Part shown: in pieces, positions 59,593 to 64,000 of the stretch
Position numbering within the stretch: the stretch's first letter is position 1
How the letters are laid out: every line of letters starts with the position of its first letter
Made by a program: the position numbers and the translations under genes
Source: Ricinus communis
Lineage: Eukaryota; Streptophyta; Magnoliopsida; Malpighiales; Euphorbiaceae
Reading direction: 5' to 3'
Assembly (NCBI RefSeq): GCF_019578655.1
Contig: NC_063258.1
Coordinates: 20,340,802 to 20,404,801 of the forward strand
Length of the DNA stretch: 64,000 bases
Notes under the pieces: model-generated
Seen by the model: only the letters and a program-made list of their open reading frames with translations
What the model was told of the DNA's origin: nothing
Database searches by the model: none

Positions 59593-61912
59593 TAATTCAT
59601 GCAAAAATAAACGTGTCATGCCATGCTTAAATAAAATAATTTTCACACACTACGGGACGGAGTACCTCAGCAGAACCTTAATCCTAACACTAAACATCTC
59701 GACTCCCTCTCATTCTAACAGAACTGGTGCCCAGAGAGCGAGGCTCGACTAGGGTCCTTAAATCCAGTTCAGACACTTAATTATCACTAACACTCTTAGC
59801 CTTTTGGCTCTCTTACTCCAATAAGACTGGCGCCCAGAGAGCGAAGCTCGACCAGAGTCCTTAACTCTAGTTTGGTCACTTAGGTTTCCAAATAAGCCGG
59901 TGCCTAGAGAGCAATGCTCGACCATGGACCTTTACTCCGGCAAACATACTCTACTAAGCCTAGAGAGCGATGCTCGACCAAGGCAAGTCCTAACCTTTCC
60001 TTTTTAAATTTACCATTTTACCCTTTTTCTATCAATCTCGAATTTATACCGGTGCACTCATCAAAATAGTATGTTCTACTACCTTTCCATCCCGATTTAT
60101 CAGACAATAATAAATTCAGTGATGAAGAACATGATATATATGAATAGAATTCAAAGGGTATGATATATATGAATAGTAATTAAATGAATAATTTAAACTT
60201 GCAATCAATTAATCACAATAGTTATTTAAAATTTGTGCATGACACGTGCATAACAGATATATGACTTTAACTCACAGCTTTGACGACCTTCTTGCTCTGC
60301 TCCGATGCCTCGGTTGAAACAGTTGACAATTAACCCTAAGTCTAGATTCCTAAGACTGACTGTCTAAAGATCTCGACTCGAGTAAATTCTATCAAAAATT
60401 CGGCAGAACCTCCCATACAATACGGACATTTATCCCCCGTAAAAAGGGTCCAGGACCTGCCAGAAAACACTTCAAATATTCAACAATTCATTTTTAATAG
60501 GAGTCGGGTCCCCAAGACTTCACTATTTTTCCGATTCCGCCATACATCATGAAACACGACCTAAGGCAGGCAGTCCGACAAATAATTATTTTTGACTCAC
60601 AATATTTCTAATGCTCAACACAATTCAATAAGCATATAATTTACCAAAGAATTCTAAAGTCAACGGGCCAGAGAAAATTACCGAGACGCTTGATTGCTCG
60701 GTCGACTCGCCTCCAGTCGTCGAAGTCCGATCGACGATCCGAATGCACCAACGGACTCGAAATGACGCGCTGATGACGATCCCTGCTTCTGATCTTTCGA
60801 TCCGACCCTCGATCATCCAGAAATATTTATGGATGATCTCGACCGTCGATTTTCAAACGGGGTCTGATCGCCACGAAACCGGTGCCCTTGCGAAGCTTGA
60901 GTTGAAGAGAGTTCGAATATGCCCTCCGATCGGCCAAAGCTCGCCGGAGCTCGCCGAAAAAGCCAGAAAACACCGGCTGCCACCCACTTTCTCTCTCCAC
61001 CGCAACTACCAACTCCGGCCACCACTTGCGACACCGCCACCGCCAAACTGAAGCCCAGGCCAAGAGGAGTCAATCGCCACCAAGATCAGCGGCTGCCGAC
61101 GCTGGAAACACACGCATGGCAGCAAGGAAGTTTCGGCTGCCTTCCTTTCTCCCACGCCCATCGGAACAATGCTGCTGCCGAGCTCGCCGCCACCAGCTCT
61201 GCTGCCAGCCGGCCTTGCCGCGCCCCACCCGTCGGCCATGGACGGTCCTAGTCGACTCCTTCCTTATTTTTCTTTCTCTTCCGGCGACCCCGACGCTTTC
61301 CTCTCTCCCTTCTTCTTCTTCCTTCTTTCTTTTCTTCTTTCTTTCCTTCCATATCGACTTTTGGTCCCTGCATTTTTCTTCCTTACCATTTGGTCCCTCA
61401 ACTTTTTAACTACTAACAATTTCGCCCTGCAGAAATTCCAATTAACCCCTAAAACTTTTCTTTAGCTTTTCAATTAAGCCCTAACTATTTAATTTGGGCC
61501 AAATTAGAATTATTGAAAATACACAATTACATAATTACCCTTGCTTTTAAATATAAAATTACCAAAATGCCCTTACCGACATATTTAATTACAAAAATAC
61601 CAAACATACAAATTTTCATTAAACCCCATATTAATAAAATTATACCTTTAATCCTTATTCAAAATTAATTTTTCAATTTAATCCTAACACACAATTAATT
61701 TAATTAATCAATTTGCTAAATATTTTTCAATTAAAATTTAATACCATTAGCTAATTAAAACGCTCTTTTCCCCAAAAATTCTTTTATAAAATATTCTTTA
61801 CAAATTCTTCCATAACTCTCAAATATAGAATTTAATTTATATATATTCATTTGGGGAAAAAATTTGAATAACCAAAAATATAGTTTATTTCTCAAAGAAT
61901 TTACTTAATTAA
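59593..61912 (-). mobile_element. Reversed fragment of the element A/B LTR
   Basis: The minus strand matches the LTR of elements A and B from about the position of 38490 to that of 40835, and lacks both LTR ends. The satellite joins one side and a different LTR the other. It retains the GC-rich zone (60690-61330), a GGTAATTTT donor-like site near 60680 on the minus strand, and the minisatellite. Open frames seen on both strands at 60625-61465 are by-products of the GC-rich LTR sequence. Confidence 0.8.
59727..59990 (-). repeat. LTR minisatellite, reversed copy
   Basis: Read on the minus strand, it contains the same four GAGC-N3-GCTC type units with CTCTGGGCGCCAG flanks as at 40406-40680 and 45486-45758. 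Confidence 0.75.
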
Positions 61913-62359
61913 TGATATGGAAAAGGAATAGTACCGTTTTGGAATGAGTTTGAGTATTTTAAATTGTAGGGAACAAATAAAAGAACAAGGATAGAATGCA
62001 CAAGTTTGAAACTGATTCAAGGATAGACTGTTTTTTTTTAGCAGCACAAAACACTAAGTAAAGCACTCTCAAACTTCTACTCTCAAACACTAAATAGTAA
62101 GAGCAAAAGGGCGTGTAAACACAAAGTAAAACACTTGGAATAATTTCACAAAGAAATCAGATTTTATTTTTAAATCTCAATCACTATAACACTTGGCCAT
62201 GAGTTCTATTTATACTCAACCACTAGAAGAGTTACATGACATAGATAAACTCTTCAATTTCCTCCTAAAAACTGACCAGCCACAAGGATTAACATTCCCT
62301 TGTAACATCCCTAATTAAACAGCAAATAAAAGTGCTAAATAAAGAAAATCTTTGTAACA
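61913..62359 (-). repeat. Short LTR (447 bp), minus strand
   Basis: Minus-strand ends are TGTTACAAAG (from 62359) and CATATCA (to 61913), with a good TATA box GTATAAATAG at 62206-62215. It is inserted in the reversed LTR fragment or joined to it. Next to it, the integrase frame of the neighbouring gypsy element is cut. No polypurine tract precedes it and the flanks show no matching 5-bp duplication, so it may be a solo LTR or a rearranged end. Confidence 0.5.
62206..62215 (-). promoter_or_regulatory. TATA box in the short LTR
   Basis: The minus strand reads GTATAAATAG, an excellent plant TATA box, about 145 nt from the LTR start, as expected for a U3 promoter. Confidence 0.55.
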
Positions 62360-63267
62360 GCTATTAAAGGCTGATTAGGAAGACGTTCCTTCCTCAAATG
62401 TAACCACACTAGATCACCCTTAGCAAAGGTAGGTTGTTTTCTTCTCTTGTTAGCTCTTGCCTTGTAAACTGCATTCATTGCTTCAATTTTCTCCTTAACT
62501 TGAGTACATGTTTTCTGAAATGCTTTCCATCTTTTCTTTGAATTAACATGAACTAAGTCCTTTCTTGGCAATGGAACAAGTTCAAGAGGAAGAAGAGGAT
62601 TAACCTCATAGACCACCTCAAAAGGAGCACGACTTGTAGTTGAAGAAGGTGATCTATTATAGGCAAATTCAGCATGTGCCAACTTGATATCCCAATCTTT
62701 TTGTGTTTTACTCACAAGTCCATGCAACAAAGATCCAAGTGTTCTATTAGTCACTTCCGTTTGGCCATCAGTTTGAGGATGATGAGAAGTACTAAAAAGA
62801 AGCTTAGTACCTACCAACTTCCATAAAATTCTCCAAAAGTGACTTAGGAGTTTAGAATCCCTATCTGAAACAATTGATCTTGGAACACCATGCAAACGAA
62901 TGATCTCATGAAAATACAAGTCAGCAACTTTGAATGCATCATCCGTCTTATGGCACGCAACAAAGTGAGCCATCTTTGAAAATTGATCAACCACCACCAT
63001 GATGCTATCCTTTCCTCTTTGAGTCTTTGGAAGCCCCACAATAAAGTCCATACTTACACTTTCCCAAGGGGCATTAGGGACGGGTAAGGGATTGTAGAGA
63101 CCTTTATGGAAGGTACTCTTGGACTTTTGACAAGTAGAACATCTCTCCACCACATGAGTCACATCTTTTATCATGTGTGGCCAATAAAAGTGTTCATTGA
63201 GTATGTCCATGGTCTTGTGAACACCAAAGTGACCAGCAATTCCACCTCCATGGACTTCCCTAATCAA
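62336..63267 (-). pseudogene. Ty3/gypsy integrase, C-terminally truncated
   Basis: The 310-codon open stretch encodes most of a retrotransposon integrase, which inserts element cDNA into chromosomes. An HHCC zinc finger uses His6/His13 and Cys43/Cys46. The catalytic core has Asp74 (in SMDFIVGLP), Asp135 (in VSDRDSKL) and Glu171 (in QTDGQTEVTNRTL), so the D-x60-D-x35-E spacing is intact. The C-terminal domain begins (KGDLVWLHLRKERLP) but breaks at about residue 298 and runs into the short LTR. There is no proper start: the frame is the continuation of the polyprotein upstream, and the codon at the first residue is TTG. The core looks well preserved, implying a younger element than the one at 4.4-8.1 kb. 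Clade not settled; chromovirus-like. Confidence 0.9.
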
Positions 63268-64000
63268 AAGCTCACGAACACCACACTTAGGGACACAAAG
63301 TTTGTTCCCTTTAAATAAGAAACCATCTTGAACTATGAACTCCTGAGTAGGCTTTTGAAATACAGTAGCAAAGTGTTCATCATTCTCATATAGACCTTTT
63401 AAATGTTTAAAGCCTAGAACTTGAGTATGGAAAGTAGCAAGTAGGTAACGTCTCCTTGAGAGAGCATCCGCAACAACATTGTTCCTTCCCTCCTTATACT
63501 TCGAATGGAAAGTGAAAGATTGCAGGAACTCTACCTACTTGGCATGTTGATGATTCAGCTTTTGTTGGCCATGTATGTACTTCAAGGCCTCATGATCCAA
63601 ATGAAGAACAAAAGGTTTTGGCCTTAGATAGTGAGATCAATGTTCTAAAGCTCTAACAATCGCATAGAACTCACGATCATAGTTGGAATAATTCAGCTTG
63701 GCTCCACTTAGTTTCTCACTAAAGTAGCAAACTGGACACTTCTCTTGAATAAAGATAGCTCCAATACCCATGCCGCTTGCATCACATTCCACTTCAAAAA
63801 GCTTGTCAAAATCTGGAAGAGCAAGGATGGGTGCATTGCATAATTATTTTTTTTTGACTTCTTCAGAGGATTTTTGGGCCGCTTCACTCCATTTGAACTC
63901 TTATTTCTTCATTAACTCCGTCATCGGGGCTGTAATTGTTGAGAAGTTCTTGATGAAGATTCTATAGAAAGAAGCAAAGCCATGAAAGCTCCTAACTTCA
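63268..64000 (-). pseudogene. Ty3/gypsy RT end and RNase H, running off the window
   Basis: Minus-strand translation continues upstream of the integrase. It shows the RT/connection end ([18 protein letters not shown]) near the window edge, RNase H with [13 protein letters not shown] at about 63765-63805 and [14 protein letters not shown] at about 63640-63690, an ADALSRRRYLL box at about 63440-63475, and a linker into the integrase zinc finger. In-frame stops occur at four places, for example after ALEH and after HQHAK, so the polyprotein is dead. The rest of RT, protease and gag should lie beyond 64000. Confidence 0.85.

Overview
The window is AT-rich nuclear DNA from a flowering plant, almost certainly a gene-poor heterochromatic (pericentromere-like) block. 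The evidence is Ty3/gypsy retrotransposons with plant-type tRNA-Met primer sites, a decayed plant pararetrovirus, nested tandem repeats, and fragments of both plastid DNA (ycf1, rpoC2) and plant-type mitochondrial 26S rDNA. I cannot name the species; a eudicot is likely. I see no intact host protein gene, tRNA gene, functional rRNA gene or CRISPR array. A run of exactly 500 N (14695-15194) is an assembly gap.

Layout. 1-8450: four to five degenerate copies of a roughly 1-kb tandem repeat, broken by an unidentified 0.8-kb insertion and by a decayed 3.7-kb Ty3/gypsy element. 8451-9540: AT-rich, probably a reversed LTR piece. 9541-14694: a dead caulimovirid-like endogenous pararetrovirus on the minus strand, itself interrupted by a 1.3-kb LTR-like insert. 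15195-23893: partial tandem copies of an unrecognised intron-containing gene (minus strand). 23894-24275: mitochondrial DNA. 24276-26137: AT-rich filler. 26138-38288: a satellite array whose 1.7-1.9-kb unit carries an inverted-repeat (MITE-like) element, changing to 0.6-kb units lacking it. 38289-49776: two head-to-tail non-autonomous chromovirus-type LTR elements with 3-kb LTRs. 49777-55826: the gene-fragment units again. 55827-56605: plastid DNA. 56606-59592: the AT-rich segment and one satellite unit again. 59593-61912: a reversed fragment of the 3-kb LTR. 61913-62359: a short LTR. 62336-64000: Ty3/gypsy RNase H and integrase, minus strand, running off the right edge.

The striking architecture is a direct segmental duplication: 15.4-27.7 kb and 49.8-59.6 kb share the same order and orientation (gene-fragment units, a (TA)n tract, an organelle insert, an AT-rich segment, a satellite unit). 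At the same (TA)n junction one arm holds mitochondrial DNA and the other plastid DNA, each apparently a composite of two pieces. This suggests a fragile site repaired independently with organelle filler DNA. No genes here work together in a pathway; the relationships are nesting, duplication and decay.
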